From positions 1-61,831 of the forward strand of contig CANGOF010000002.1 of assembly GCA_947455515.1 (NCBI GenBank): a DNA stretch of 61,831 bases, in the 5' to 3' direction. Source of the stretch: Flavobacteriia bacterium. Lineage in GTDB: Bacteria > Bacteroidota > Bacteroidia > Flavobacteriales_D > Crocinitomicaceae. The first letter of the stretch is position 1. Each line of letters starts with the position of its first letter. Below are positions 43,267 through 52,413 of this stretch, one piece after another. A program made the translations under genes and the position numbers. Below the pieces are notes generated by a model, which made no database searches, was not told the origin of the DNA, and saw only the letters and a program-made list of their open reading frames with translations.

Positions 43267-44109
43267 CTACAAAAAGCCAAGAAAGAGTAAATGAAACCAT
43301 CTATCTTGTGAAAATAGAAAGTAAAGAAATAGACTTTCCAATATATAATACGAAAATTTATACGTAAAAATATAATTAGAATTAAGCTTTCTTCTTCTTT
43401 TTACAAAAAAGGGGATAGCGAACAAAATGGAAATCAATGGAAATAGATTTATTACTGAAAAATCGATGGAATGTGAGGTAATACCAAGTTTAGATCGATG
43501 AAAAATTTTTGTAGGATTATGAAAAATAAAAGAACGTTGTATAAATATTGTATCATTCAAAAATAATTTTTCGTGAAGGGTTTGAGAACAAAACAAGCTT
43601 AAATCTTTCGTGGTTTTTATTAAAAACACTTCATCTTGTTTAAATCCATTATACTGATTTGAATAAGCTTTTACAATCTGTTTTTCTAAATGATTTGGTA
43701 AATAAGGCTCAATCAATAGAATGATTGCAGTAAATAAAGATAAATAACTTAAAACACTAAATATTTTCCACTGAAAGCCAGAAGTTAACCTTTGATAAGT
43801 AACTTTTCGAACCCTTTCTTCTGACTCACGTTTAGCCTTAATTCTTTCTTTTGCTTTTCGTATTCGCTCCATTCGTTTTGCTTCCTCAGATGGAGTTGCA
43901 TTAAAATTCAAGCTTTTAATCGATGTATTTTCATCAATTAAATAATCATAAGCCTCTTTAATTAATTGAAATAATTCTGTCGCATTTTCAGAGCTATTTC
44001 TATCTGGATGGTATTCTTTTGCGAACTTACGAAACTGTTTTCGAATTTCATCTTTAGTAGCATTACTTGGTAGATTTAATATTTCTAAATAGCGTAGTCT
44101 ATTATTCAT
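43267..44109 (-). CDS. J-domain membrane protein
   Basis: A 280-residue protein with an N-terminal J domain (about 3-62). The HPD signature lies in 'FAKEYHPDRNSSENATELF', which would stimulate a DnaK-type chaperone. A charged helix (about 76-105) follows, then about three hydrophobic segments with a periplasmic or cytoplasmic loop between. There are no zinc-finger or C-terminal DnaJ domains, so it is not DnaJ itself. It is the last gene of the 43.3-51.7 kb operon and overlaps menE by 8 bases. Confidence 0.82.
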   Translation of the reverse strand: MNNRLRYLEILNLPSNATKDEIRKQFRKFAKEYHPDRNSSENATELFQLIKEAYDYLIDENTSIKSLNFNATPSEEAKRMERIRKAKERIKAKRESEERVRKVTYQRLTSGFQWKIFSVLSYLSLFTAIILLIEPYLPNHLEKQIVKAYSNQYNGFKQDEVFLIKTTKDLSLFCSQTLHEKLFLNDTIFIQRSFIFHNPTKIFHRSKLGITSHSIDFSVINLFPLISILFAIPFFVKRRRKLNSNYIFTYKFSYYILESLFLYFLFSQDRWFHLLFLGFL

Positions 44110-45118
44110 CTTTTTTAAAGGAAAAATAGGTTGATATACGATTTATTTTACCAGATGCTGTTTCAATAAAAGTAGGGATAAAATAAATCTGCTTTGGTAT
44201 TTCATACGTTGATAACTTAATAGATAAAATTGTTTTAATCTTTTCTTTTAGTTGTTTTTCGTATTCCTGTTCCACCAATAAAATAATTCGTTCTCCTAAT
44301 TTTTCATCCGATTCTTTATGGATAAAAAAACGAAATGTAAATAACGGTTCTAATTTACTTTCAATTAACTCTGGATGAAACTTGTAGCCACCGGAATTAA
44401 TTACAAAATCTTTTCTACCCAACCAAACAAATTGCGTTGACGAGTGTAGTTCAATTTCATCATTTGTTTGTAAACGTTTAATATCTAAATCAGGCGCATG
44501 AATCACCAAACATTCATTTTGTACTGAAAAATGTGTTTTACCAACGGCCTCAAACAAACCATATTTGGAAGAAATTTTTTTAATTGCGATATGAGACATC
44601 GTTTCTGTCATACCAAAACTTTCAAAAAAATTCGTTGAACTATGTTTTAATTGTTTAAGTGTTTTTTGGGATATTGGAGCTCCACCAATTAAAACATTCG
44701 AGATTAGTTTGAATTTTTTAGGAGTATTTTCTAATATTTCTTGAACTTGATATGGTACTAATGATGCAAAATATACTGGTGTTTCTAAATGTAACAATGG
44801 ATTTTTCGTTAAATCAGTAACGACAATATTCATACCATACTCCAAAGCTCTGATAACAATCATTTTTCCTCCGATGGTATCTATCGAAAGTGAAAGTAAA
44901 ATAACTTGTCCTTTTTGAAACTTAAAATAATCTCCTGTCATATGAGCAGAAGATCGAAGTAAGTTTTTGGGTAAACGAATCACTTTAGGAACACCTGTAG
45001 AACCTGATGTTTTACTCAAAATGTACTCACTTTCAGAATTCCATTCTGAAATAAAATCTTGAACTTTATTAATTAATTCTTGATTTTCTGTTAAATAAGA
45101 AATCGAAATCTCGTGCAT
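44102..45118 (-). CDS. menE: Probable o-succinylbenzoate--CoA ligase (MenE-like AMP-binding enzyme)
   Basis: A 338-residue, short AMP-forming ligase. The ATP-binding P-loop is 'LSKTSGSTGVPKVIRLPKN'. 'SFGMTETMSHIAIKKI' is the Y/FGMTE motif, 'VWLGRKDFVINSGGYKFHPE' the hinge region, and 'ETASGKINR' supplies the C-terminal lysine. Short ligases of this form are usual MenE proteins in Bacteroidota. Menaquinone synthesis is supported by menD at 16.5 kb. Assignment to OSB is by family and genome context, and other short AMP ligases are possible. Confidence 0.8.
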   Translation of the reverse strand: MHEISISYLTENQELINKVQDFISEWNSESEYILSKTSGSTGVPKVIRLPKNLLRSSAHMTGDYFKFQKGQVILLSLSIDTIGGKMIVIRALEYGMNIVVTDLTKNPLLHLETPVYFASLVPYQVQEILENTPKKFKLISNVLIGGAPISQKTLKQLKHSSTNFFESFGMTETMSHIAIKKISSKYGLFEAVGKTHFSVQNECLVIHAPDLDIKRLQTNDEIELHSSTQFVWLGRKDFVINSGGYKFHPELIESKLEPLFTFRFFIHKESDEKLGERIILLVEQEYEKQLKEKIKTILSIKLSTYEIPKQIYFIPTFIETASGKINRISTYFSFKKDE

Positions 45119-45120
45119 TA

Positions 45121-45729
45121 TTATAACTCACCTAATCCTTGACGAATAATCTCTGGCGCACCAGAAGTACAATCAACAACAGTTGTTCCGTCTAATTTGC
45201 CATATCCACCATCTATTATTAAATCTACATTTTCATTAAAATGTTCGTAAATTTCAGCTGGATCATTATGATATTCAAGGAAGGAAGTATCATCTTTTAA
45301 AGAGGTTGTTGCAATCGGATTTCCTAATTTCTCTACAATTTCGATAATAATTGGATTATTTGGAATTCGTATACCTATGTCTTTTCGATTTGAATCAAAC
45401 AACTTAGGAATCTCCGGAGTTGCTGGTAGAATAAATGTAAAAGGACCAGGTAATGAATTATTTAAAAGTTTAAATATGGATCTATCCAATTGCTTTACGT
45501 ATTTCGACAAATCACTCATACCAGTACAAATAATAGAAAAATTTGCCTTATTCAATTTGACATCTTTGAATTTTGCTAATTTATCTAATGCTTTCTTATT
45601 GTAGAGATCACACCCTATAGCATATACACTATCTGTCGGGAAAATAACTAAACCTCCTTTTTTAAGTACTTCAACTGCTTGATTAATCGCTCTTGAATCA
45701 ATGTTTTCTGGATTTATTTCAATTATCAT
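45121..45729 (-). CDS. L-threonylcarbamoyladenylate synthase (Sua5/YciO/YrdC family)
   Basis: A 202-residue protein of the YrdC fold. The family blocks are 'GGLVIFPTDSVYAIGCDL' (about 25-42), 'FKDVKLNKANFSIIC', 'GIRIPNNPII' and 'GKLDGTTVVDCTSGAPEIIRQG'. YrdC/Sua5 makes threonylcarbamoyl-AMP for the t6A base of tRNAs. The KxR of the classical motif appears as 'KLNKANFS', as in the YciO-like branch, so a true t6A role is likely but not certain. Spacing is 2 bases to menE and 11 to the upstream EEP gene. Confidence 0.85.
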   Translation of the reverse strand: MIIEINPENIDSRAINQAVEVLKKGGLVIFPTDSVYAIGCDLYNKKALDKLAKFKDVKLNKANFSIICTGMSDLSKYVKQLDRSIFKLLNNSLPGPFTFILPATPEIPKLFDSNRKDIGIRIPNNPIIIEIVEKLGNPIATTSLKDDTSFLEYHNDPAEIYEHFNENVDLIIDGGYGKLDGTTVVDCTSGAPEIIRQGLGEL

Positions 45730-45740
45730 ATCTTTTTATA

Positions 45741-46871
45741 TTATTTCCAAATTTCACAGGTGATTGCTCTATGATCGGAATAAACTTCTTTTTGAATAAC
45801 AAAATTGGAGGAATGTAAATTTTTGGAATGGAAAATATAATCGATACGCCCAGCAGGGACTTTACCTGCATACGTGACACCCAATCCACTGGATGTATTT
45901 CTAAATGCGTCTGTATATAAACCATTGAAAATGTTATATGTATAAGACATAGGAGTATCGTTAAAATCGCCGCAAATTATAATAGGAAATGGCGATTGTT
46001 GCATGTGTTCAACTACTAATCTTGCTTGCTCAGCTCTTTTTGGATAGGCAATTCTAAGCTTTTCTAAAAGTAATTGTGCCGTAGATTTTTTTTCTTTTAT
46101 TTTGTGAACAGAGTCACTAAACACTTGGTATTCATCCTTTTTAAATTTTATGGATTGTAAATGGACGTTATATACTCTAAACGTATCTTTTCCTTTAATA
46201 ATATCTGCAAAAATACAGTAGTTATTATCAATATTTAACGGGTCTTCAAAAACAATATCCCCTCTGGAAATCATAGGATATTTGGAAAACATAGCTATCC
46301 CAAAATTTTGTCTTCCTTCTAGTTTATGACTGTATTTTTCATGACAAAAAGGTGTTTCTAATAATCCTTTTAACGTGTCCCTCGTAGGGAATTTAGTAGG
46401 TCGGTCTTGCTGGTAAAATTCTTGAAAACAAATGACATCTGAATTTTGCTCTTGAAGGTATTTAAATATCGCATTTCGATTTACGTATTTTCCAGCATCA
46501 CTCCATTCATACAAATCAAACAAACGAACATTATAACTAGTAATCTTAAGGGTTGAAACTGTATCGGATTCACTTTTTTCTTCCGTACCAAAAGGCATTG
46601 CAACTGTTCTAAAATGTAATTTACCACCAAAAATCATCACCAGAATCACGACGAAAGTCATACGTGATTTCATGATTAACCAATAAATAAAGAAAAGTAA
46701 AGTAAACAATAAAATTACAGGATATGCTAATCCAAAGAAAGGTAAAATCCAAAAATCAGAAGGATGAACAAAAGGGCAGAGGTAAGACAATAGTAAACAA
46801 CCTAAACAAATAAATGTTAACACCTTCATTAAAGAAGAAAAGCGTGCTATGGAAGATAATATACTACCCAT
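45741..46871 (-). CDS. Endonuclease/exonuclease/phosphatase-family protein, membrane-anchored
   Basis: A 376-residue protein. Three hydrophobic segments (about 12-85) are followed by an EEP domain with 'ITSYNVRLFDLYEWSD' (Asn), 'VICFQEFYQQDR' (metal Glu), 'PIIICGDFNDTPMSYTYN' (Asp/Asn pair) and the final 'YSDHRAITCEI' (catalytic Asp-His). The catalytic part is probably periplasmic or cytoplasmic at the membrane. The substrate may be a nucleic acid, phospholipid or phosphoester. The same three-helix-plus-EEP layout is common in Bacteroidota next to rhomboid genes. It overlaps the rhomboid gene by 8 bases. Confidence 0.88.
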   Translation of the reverse strand: MGSILSSIARFSSLMKVLTFICLGCLLLSYLCPFVHPSDFWILPFFGLAYPVILLFTLLFFIYWLIMKSRMTFVVILVMIFGGKLHFRTVAMPFGTEEKSESDTVSTLKITSYNVRLFDLYEWSDAGKYVNRNAIFKYLQEQNSDVICFQEFYQQDRPTKFPTRDTLKGLLETPFCHEKYSHKLEGRQNFGIAMFSKYPMISRGDIVFEDPLNIDNNYCIFADIIKGKDTFRVYNVHLQSIKFKKDEYQVFSDSVHKIKEKKSTAQLLLEKLRIAYPKRAEQARLVVEHMQQSPFPIIICGDFNDTPMSYTYNIFNGLYTDAFRNTSSGLGVTYAGKVPAGRIDYIFHSKNLHSSNFVIQKEVYSDHRAITCEIWK

Positions 46872-47784
46872 TTTTATTACTTTGCTGGAATAAAAATTCT
46901 TTTTCTTTGGATGTAAGTGATTCGTAACCAGACTTCGATATTTTGTCTAAAATAGAATCAACTCTCGCTTGGTTTGCTTTTTTTCTTTCAATGAATTCTT
47001 CATCAGTTAATGGTCGACCACCTCGTTCTACTTTAAATTTCGTTTTCTTAGAAAAGAAATCACGTTTAAATAAAAGGAATACCTTATCTGTAAAATGAGT
47101 GAAACGAGTTAATATATTCGATGACTTATCCATAGTTTTAATGGTGAGGATTCCAATAATACCACCTCCAATATGAGCAAAATGAGCTGTCCCATCTGGC
47201 ATACCTAAACTCAATAAGTCGTAAACAAAATATAATCCTGCTAATAACATAATCGAAACAGGCAATACACCAAACAACATTATCTTGGTTGTTGGACGGT
47301 ACATCGCAACCGACATAAAAATCGCCATAATGGATCCGGATGCCCCAACAATGATCGTTTGAGAATTGGATAAAGTAGGAAATATTTCATGCGCAATAAT
47401 CTCTAATAATCCACCCACAATGCCTCCAAGAATATAAATGTTTAATAATTTTTTCGCACCAAAAAGTTGTTCGTATAATTGACCTGCGAAATACAAAAAC
47501 ATCATATTAAACAAAAAATGAAGAAACTCAAAATGGGAAAAAATACTGGTTACCAACCCCCAAGGTTTGGTAATCAAACCTAAAAAATCTGCTTGAAGAG
47601 AAAAAACATCATGCAGTAAAATAGAAGAAGATTGTTGAATTTCAAGGGAACCTAACAAGCGAAAAAACACATGCAAAAAACTAATAAATACAAATACGAT
47701 AGCATTTATAAAAAGTAATTTCACATGCATTCCACCAAATTGATATCGGTGTTTTAATTCTTGAAAAATATTCTTATCGTCCAT
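46864..47784 (-). CDS. Rhomboid intramembrane serine protease (with C-terminal cytoplasmic extension)
   Basis: A 306-residue membrane protease with six transmembrane segments. The catalytic serine Ser149 is in 'VGASGSIMAIFM', and the catalytic histidine His204 in 'GTAHFAHIGGGIIGI'. 'HFEFLHFLFNMMFLYFAG' is the conserved H-x4-N region. A charged tail of about 80 residues after the last helix ('ERKKANQARVDSILDKISKS') resembles the tail of Bacteroidota rhomboids. The substrate is unknown. It shares one base with the second rhomboid gene (47784). Confidence 0.93.
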   Translation of the reverse strand: MDDKNIFQELKHRYQFGGMHVKLLFINAIVFVFISFLHVFFRLLGSLEIQQSSSILLHDVFSLQADFLGLITKPWGLVTSIFSHFEFLHFLFNMMFLYFAGQLYEQLFGAKKLLNIYILGGIVGGLLEIIAHEIFPTLSNSQTIIVGASGSIMAIFMSVAMYRPTTKIMLFGVLPVSIMLLAGLYFVYDLLSLGMPDGTAHFAHIGGGIIGILTIKTMDKSSNILTRFTHFTDKVFLLFKRDFFSKKTKFKVERGGRPLTDEEFIERKKANQARVDSILDKISKSGYESLTSKEKEFLFQQSNKNG

Positions 47785-48572
47785 CAGTAAAACGTTTTTC
47801 TATTTTTATTCCAAATAAAAACTAAAATAAAACCGGTTACAGCTCCTCCAACATGTGCTAAATGAGCTACATTATCTCCTTGAACCATATAGATACTTTT
47901 ATACAATTCGTAAAGAAAATAAACGGAAATTAAATATTTAGCTTTTACTGGAATTGGAGGGAATAATAACATTAATTCCGTATTTGGAAATAAATAAGCA
48001 AAAGCTGCCATAATACCAAAAACTGCACCTGAAGCTCCTACCATAGGTGTATACGAATTTTGTATGTATTTAATTAAATCAGGTACATTAATATGTGTGT
48101 AATCGGCTTGTTGTGATAAGTAAGTAGAAATTCGTAACTGTAAATCTTGATCTGTATGACTTTCTCTAATTATGTTATTGATTACTTCAATATCTAAGTT
48201 ACTTCCCAAAGAAACTTTTAATGCATGAATTTCATATACTCCTATTAAATTATATAATGCAAAGGCTCCTATAGCAGAAGCAATATAAAAAATGAAAAAT
48301 CGTTTAGGACCCCATATACGTTCTAAATGAGAACCAAACATTACTAACATCAACATATTAAATAGAATATGAAAAAAATCAGTGTTAGAATGCATGAAAA
48401 AATAAGTGATAATTTGAAATGGTTTAAATAAAGGTGAATTCACATAATGAGCTCCTAATAAAGAAATTAAATCAATGCCTTTACTCATTAACACCAATGT
48501 CGCTAAATAGAACAATCCATTTAAAATTAAAATATTTTTGGTAACCTGAGGTATACTCGAAAATGAAAACAT
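47784..48572 (-). CDS. Rhomboid intramembrane serine protease
   Basis: A 262-residue rhomboid with Ser181 in 'TPMVGASGAVFGIMAAFAYL' and His240 in 'GDNVAHLAHVGGAVTGFIL', plus the 'DFFHILFNMLMLVMFGSHLE' region. A long loop of about 60 residues (113-172) between helices is larger than usual. It is the upstream partner of the second rhomboid and follows mutL with one base between, so the two proteases are made together. Confidence 0.93.
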   Translation of the reverse strand: MFSFSSIPQVTKNILILNGLFYLATLVLMSKGIDLISLLGAHYVNSPLFKPFQIITYFFMHSNTDFFHILFNMLMLVMFGSHLERIWGPKRFFIFYIASAIGAFALYNLIGVYEIHALKVSLGSNLDIEVINNIIRESHTDQDLQLRISTYLSQQADYTHINVPDLIKYIQNSYTPMVGASGAVFGIMAAFAYLFPNTELMLLFPPIPVKAKYLISVYFLYELYKSIYMVQGDNVAHLAHVGGAVTGFILVFIWNKNRKTFY

Positions 48573-48573
48573 A

Positions 48574-50403
48574 TTAAAAGTTTTTTAGAATTTCTTCCGT
48601 AGTTAGTGTAAATAAAATGCGTTTTCCTTGTGGTGTAAATTGATGTTCTGCACATTGAAATAAGGTGTCAAACAAATTGTTTGCAGTCTCTTTGTTCCAG
48701 GTTGCTTTTTTAGAAGCATTCGCTACAGCAATTCCAACGGCTATCTCGTGTGCGATTTCAGATTTATCCATTGTTTCCATTGCTAATTTTTCCGAAATCA
48801 CTTGAATGGTATATAAAATGGAATCATCGTTTAATTCTGCAGGAGCACCCAAAATTTCTATGCCTTCATCCGTAGTTGTCCAACTATACCCCATACGTTC
48901 TAAAGTTACCTTATTATCTTCCCAAAGTAATTTTGTTGATGCTGAGCAATTCACAGGTAACGGAAATAATAATTGCTGTGAGTTTAAAGCTCTTAATACA
49001 AAGGTAGCCATGATTTCATCGTATAATACTCGTTCTTGTGCTCGTGTAGTATGCAATACTAAAAAACCACTCTTAGTAGGAAATATCATTAAATTTCCTT
49101 TGACTATAAATTCCTTTTTAACCTCTTCAATATCAATGTCTAAAGTAGGAAATTCATCTTTGCTTTCTTTGATTTCTTCTATATTATAAAAATTGTCCCA
49201 ATCCTCGGTTTTATAGGTATTACCTCCAAATCCGGAATTTTTAATTGCATTACTCATACCTGACGAAACAGATTTAGTTGAAGAGAATGAATTCGATTTA
49301 AACGGATTGTAATCTGGATTAATTGTGATTTTCGGTTCGACAACAGGTCGATCAATCATATCATAAGGTAATTCAAAACTCGTTTCTTGTTCAAAATCTA
49401 AACTAGGTGAAATATTATATTTACCTAATGCTTGTCGAATGGAACTTTTTAAAATTGCATAGATTTCTTTATCCTCTTCAAATTTTATTTCGGTTTTAGT
49501 AGGATGCACATTTACATCAATAGAGGAGGGGTCTACCTCAAAAAACAAGAAATAAGAAGCATAGGTTTTAGGTACTAAAAGATTATCGTATGCTTGTGTG
49601 ATTGCATGATTAAAATAAAAATCTTTGAAAAAACGATTATTAACAAAGAAATATTGTTCTCCACGGGTTTTCTTTGCAGACTCGGGTTTACCAATAAATC
49701 CTGAAATCGTAACAATTCCTGTAGTTTCTTCGACAGGTACCAATTTATCATTGAATGATTTTCCGAAAATATCTACGATACGTTTACGTAAATTACCTTC
49801 CGGTAATACATAACATACTGAATCATTATGGTGAAGGGAAAAACTCAATTCTGGATGAGCCATTGCTACACGAATAAATTCTTCTTCAATATGTTTAAAT
49901 TCAATAACGTCCGTTTTTAAAAAATTTCTACGTGCTGGAACATTAAAAAACAAATTCTTTATTGCAAATGAAGATCCAGGTTTACAAGTAGTTTGTGATT
50001 GATCAACAATTTTACTACCTTCAATTTGTAAAGCTATTCCAAGTTCATTATCAACTCTACGAGTTTTTAATTCTACATGCGCAATAGCAGCAATGGATGC
50101 AAGTGCTTCTCCTCTAAAACCTTTAGTTTGTAATGCAAACAAATCATCAATCGAGCTTACCTTACTGGTAGCATGTCTTTCAAAAGCCATTCTTGCATCT
50201 TGCTCGGACATACCAGTTCCATTGTCAATGACTTGAATCAAAGTTCTGCCTGCATGTTTAACATAAACATCAATAGAAGTCGACTTTGCATCTATGGCGT
50301 TTTCTACCAATTCTTTTATCACAGAAGCAGGACGTTGAATAACTTCTCCTGCTGCAATTTGGTTTGCAATGTGATCGGGTAGTAATCGAATAATATCGTT
50401 CAT
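48574..50403 (-). CDS. mutL: DNA mismatch repair protein MutL
   Basis: A 609-residue mismatch-repair ATPase. The GHKL motifs are 'KELVENAIDA' (Glu34, Asn35), 'VIDNGTGM' (Asp60), 'TKGFRGEALASIAA' (93-106) and 'GEQYFFVNNRFFKD' in the transducer domain. A flexible linker (about 340-430) leads to the C-terminal dimerisation domain. The usual endonuclease motif DQHA-x2-E-x4-E is degenerate: residues 450-463 read 'LHTTRAQERVLYDE', without the Asp-Gln-His. The CPHGRP-type motif near the end is replaced by 'FTPQGKRI'. A nicking activity is therefore doubtful. Confidence 0.95.
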   Translation of the reverse strand: MNDIIRLLPDHIANQIAAGEVIQRPASVIKELVENAIDAKSTSIDVYVKHAGRTLIQVIDNGTGMSEQDARMAFERHATSKVSSIDDLFALQTKGFRGEALASIAAIAHVELKTRRVDNELGIALQIEGSKIVDQSQTTCKPGSSFAIKNLFFNVPARRNFLKTDVIEFKHIEEEFIRVAMAHPELSFSLHHNDSVCYVLPEGNLRKRIVDIFGKSFNDKLVPVEETTGIVTISGFIGKPESAKKTRGEQYFFVNNRFFKDFYFNHAITQAYDNLLVPKTYASYFLFFEVDPSSIDVNVHPTKTEIKFEEDKEIYAILKSSIRQALGKYNISPSLDFEQETSFELPYDMIDRPVVEPKITINPDYNPFKSNSFSSTKSVSSGMSNAIKNSGFGGNTYKTEDWDNFYNIEEIKESKDEFPTLDIDIEEVKKEFIVKGNLMIFPTKSGFLVLHTTRAQERVLYDEIMATFVLRALNSQQLLFPLPVNCSASTKLLWEDNKVTLERMGYSWTTTDEGIEILGAPAELNDDSILYTIQVISEKLAMETMDKSEIAHEIAVGIAVANASKKATWNKETANNLFDTLFQCAEHQFTPQGKRILFTLTTEEILKNF

Positions 50404-50407
50404 CCGT

Positions 50408-51748
50408 TTAATACCCCTTTAAAGCTAACACAAAACGTAAACATTCAGTATAGGAAAATTTATCTTTTTTGAAATTCAACTTTCCTTTAATTCGAATAGT
50501 TTTTCCTTTTTGAGTTACACGTATGGAAGTGTTTTCAACAGATTGAAAGAAATCTTTACTTGAAGAAAAAGCAGGGAATATCATTTCGACAAAGGTAGTG
50601 ATACTTTCTGAACCACTTATTTTTAATAAGGAATTGATATCGCCTTCGATATTTAATAAATAGCGATTACTCTTTTTTATCAGATTTGTAGAATTTATTC
50701 CTATAAAAAAAGTAGTAGGACTTAAGGAATCAACGATATATTTTTGTTTACCGATTATTAATTCACGCTCCCTTGTTTTTATTCCCCATTTTTTAAAATT
50801 TTCAGTATAATCAATGTGTTGACTTAAGTGAAAAGGCTTTTCAAATTCTACCAACATATCCGTTAATGGTTGAACATAAAAACCTAAATTATGATCTCCA
50901 CCTTCTTGAATATTCATTCCCTGGTAATTCCATGAAATATTTTTAATTTTTGGTAATTTATCTTTATTTGAAATTGGAAATAATTGTTCAAATGCTGGAA
51001 TATAATTATCCGGCAAGATTGCGCAAGACAAATGCAAACCAGCTGGTTTTAAACAATAACTACTATTAGAGTAAATCATTTCCTTAGCATTCATTGTTGA
51101 TTCAATTGTAAAAGCATTATTTTCCTCGCTAATTTCAATAGTACCTTTCCCTAGTTTTTGATCATTAGATTTAATTTCAATTAATAAATTATTTTTCTTG
51201 GAATTAAGAAAAGGGTTTACTCCATTTTTTGTTAATATTTGATTTCCGTATTTTCTAAGCTCATCTTCAGCGATAAGATCTGCCGATAAATTCGTTAAGA
51301 AAAGTCCAACACTTCCGTTTTGAGCAGTAACTGTATTACCATCTTCAAAACGTTTAGCATTTTGTTCAAACATCGTAGAAGAATTTAAATTCACTAAAAC
51401 ACCAATTAATTTCCCTTTTTTATAAGGTTGAACAAATATTCCTATATCAGAAAGTAGATTAATACCAAGTCGCTTTTGCTCACCATTCTCTTCTTCTTTA
51501 GTAATAAAATTCATGATTTGAGAAAGTGCATTTTTATCTTTTGAATCCACTAAAACATTATAAGCAGTGTTTTTTATTAACTTTTTGCCATCAATACGAA
51601 GTGTAACTTCAGAATTGGAAGGAATGTAACTCAGATTATTATTTTCTGAAGTTCTTAATAATAAAGAGGATATGTAAAATAATCCCCAAATAAAAAATAA
51701 GGAAACTACTGTTAAAATTAGTCCTTTTGTACGTGATTGTGTTTGCAT
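50408..51748 (-). CDS. Membrane-anchored protein of unknown function
   Basis: I do not recognise this 446-residue protein. One transmembrane segment (about 9-31) anchors a large region outside the cytoplasm. That region looks all-beta with repeated short strands, for example 'YIPSNSEVTLRIDGKKLIKN' and 'NRYLLNIEGDINSLLKIS'. No cysteine pair or catalytic motif is seen. It is the first gene of the mutL-rhomboid-menE operon and 4 bases upstream of mutL, an odd partner for a repair gene. The ATG is at the edge of a divergent promoter. Confidence 0.7.
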   Translation of the reverse strand: MQTQSRTKGLILTVVSLFFIWGLFYISSLLLRTSENNNLSYIPSNSEVTLRIDGKKLIKNTAYNVLVDSKDKNALSQIMNFITKEEENGEQKRLGINLLSDIGIFVQPYKKGKLIGVLVNLNSSTMFEQNAKRFEDGNTVTAQNGSVGLFLTNLSADLIAEDELRKYGNQILTKNGVNPFLNSKKNNLLIEIKSNDQKLGKGTIEISEENNAFTIESTMNAKEMIYSNSSYCLKPAGLHLSCAILPDNYIPAFEQLFPISNKDKLPKIKNISWNYQGMNIQEGGDHNLGFYVQPLTDMLVEFEKPFHLSQHIDYTENFKKWGIKTRERELIIGKQKYIVDSLSPTTFFIGINSTNLIKKSNRYLLNIEGDINSLLKISGSESITTFVEMIFPAFSSSKDFFQSVENTSIRVTQKGKTIRIKGKLNFKKDKFSYTECLRFVLALKGY

Positions 51749-51768
51749 ACGTAAAGATAGTATCTTTG
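51737..51768 (+). promoter_or_regulatory. Promoter of the acyltransferase gene
   Basis: TTG at 51737-51739, a 21-base spacer, then TATCTTTG at 51761-51768 (exact TAnnTTTG). The -7 box is 20 bases upstream of the ATG. The -33 box lies inside the opposite-strand gene. Confidence 0.5.
51752..51759 (-). promoter_or_regulatory. -7 box for the mutL operon, back to back with the acyltransferase box
   Basis: The minus strand reads TATCTTTA, 4 bases from the start codon of the membrane protein gene. With the plus-strand box one base away it forms the 15-bp inverted repeat AAAGATA-G-TATCTTT (51753-51767). Confidence 0.35.
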
Positions 51769-51787
51769 CAAATAATTATACTGAAAT

Positions 51788-52330
51788 ATGGGAAAATTTT
51801 TGTTTTTTGTCGCTAGTTTGTTGGGCTGGAAAATAGATGCTAATGCTCCGGATGGAATAAAAAAAGCGGTAATTGTAGTTGGTCCACATACATCTAATTG
51901 GGACTTTATTATTGGTAAAATTGCTTTTATGCAATACGGTATCCAAGGAAGATTTTTAATTAAAAAAGAATTATTTTTCTTCCCTTTCGGATATTTTTTA
52001 AAAAAATTAGGTGGAATACCTGTTGATCGTAAAAAGAATAATCGTTTTACTGAACAAGCCGTAGAATTTTTCGAAAATAACGAAACCATGTTTATGGTTT
52101 TCACACCTGAGGGTACACGTAAATATAATCCTAATTGGAAAAAAGGGTTTTATTATATCGCTCAAAAAGCAAATGTACCTATTTACATTGCTTATATTGA
52201 TTTCGCAACAAAAACTGGTGGTTTTCATTCTCTTTTTCAACCAACTGGAGATGTGGATGCAGATATAAAAACTTTGAAAGAAATACTCGGTCAATACAAA
52301 GGTAAGTTTCCTGAAAATGGGATATACTAA
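51788..52330 (+). CDS. Lysophospholipid acyltransferase-like protein (PlsC-type)
   Basis: A 180-residue, short acyltransferase. The H-x4-D motif is in 'VVGPHTSNWDFIIGKIAFM' (about 31-49) and the second motif in 'MVFTPEGTRKYNPNWKKGFY'. It resembles the glycerol-3-phosphate/lysophosphatidate acyltransferase family, and an N-terminal hydrophobic stretch fits membrane association. At 180 residues it is at the short end of the family, like the short Bacteroidota proteins annotated '1-acyl-sn-glycerol-3-phosphate acyltransferase'. It is followed by htrA, which has its own promoter box. Substrate unknown. Confidence 0.85.
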   Translation: MGKFLFFVASLLGWKIDANAPDGIKKAVIVVGPHTSNWDFIIGKIAFMQYGIQGRFLIKKELFFFPFGYFLKKLGGIPVDRKKNNRFTEQAVEFFENNETMFMVFTPEGTRKYNPNWKKGFYYIAQKANVPIYIAYIDFATKTGGFHSLFQPTGDVDADIKTLKEILGQYKGKFPENGIY

Positions 52331-52385
52331 TGATTGGTTAACAATCCTTAACAACTTCAGGAAACTAAAAATACTTTTTCTTAGT

Positions 52386-52393
52386 TAAATTTG
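52386..52393 (+). promoter_or_regulatory. -7 promoter box for the HtrA gene
   Basis: TAAATTTG matches TAnnTTTG exactly, 21 bases upstream of the ATG. No clear -33 box is present 19-21 bases upstream. Confidence 0.45.
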
Positions 52394-52413
52394 TAATCAA
52401 AATACAATTTACT

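Noticed and set aside
48806-49189. A 127-codon plus-strand frame inside mutL
   Set aside because: It lies in the MutL C-terminal coding region and has no promoter or domain.
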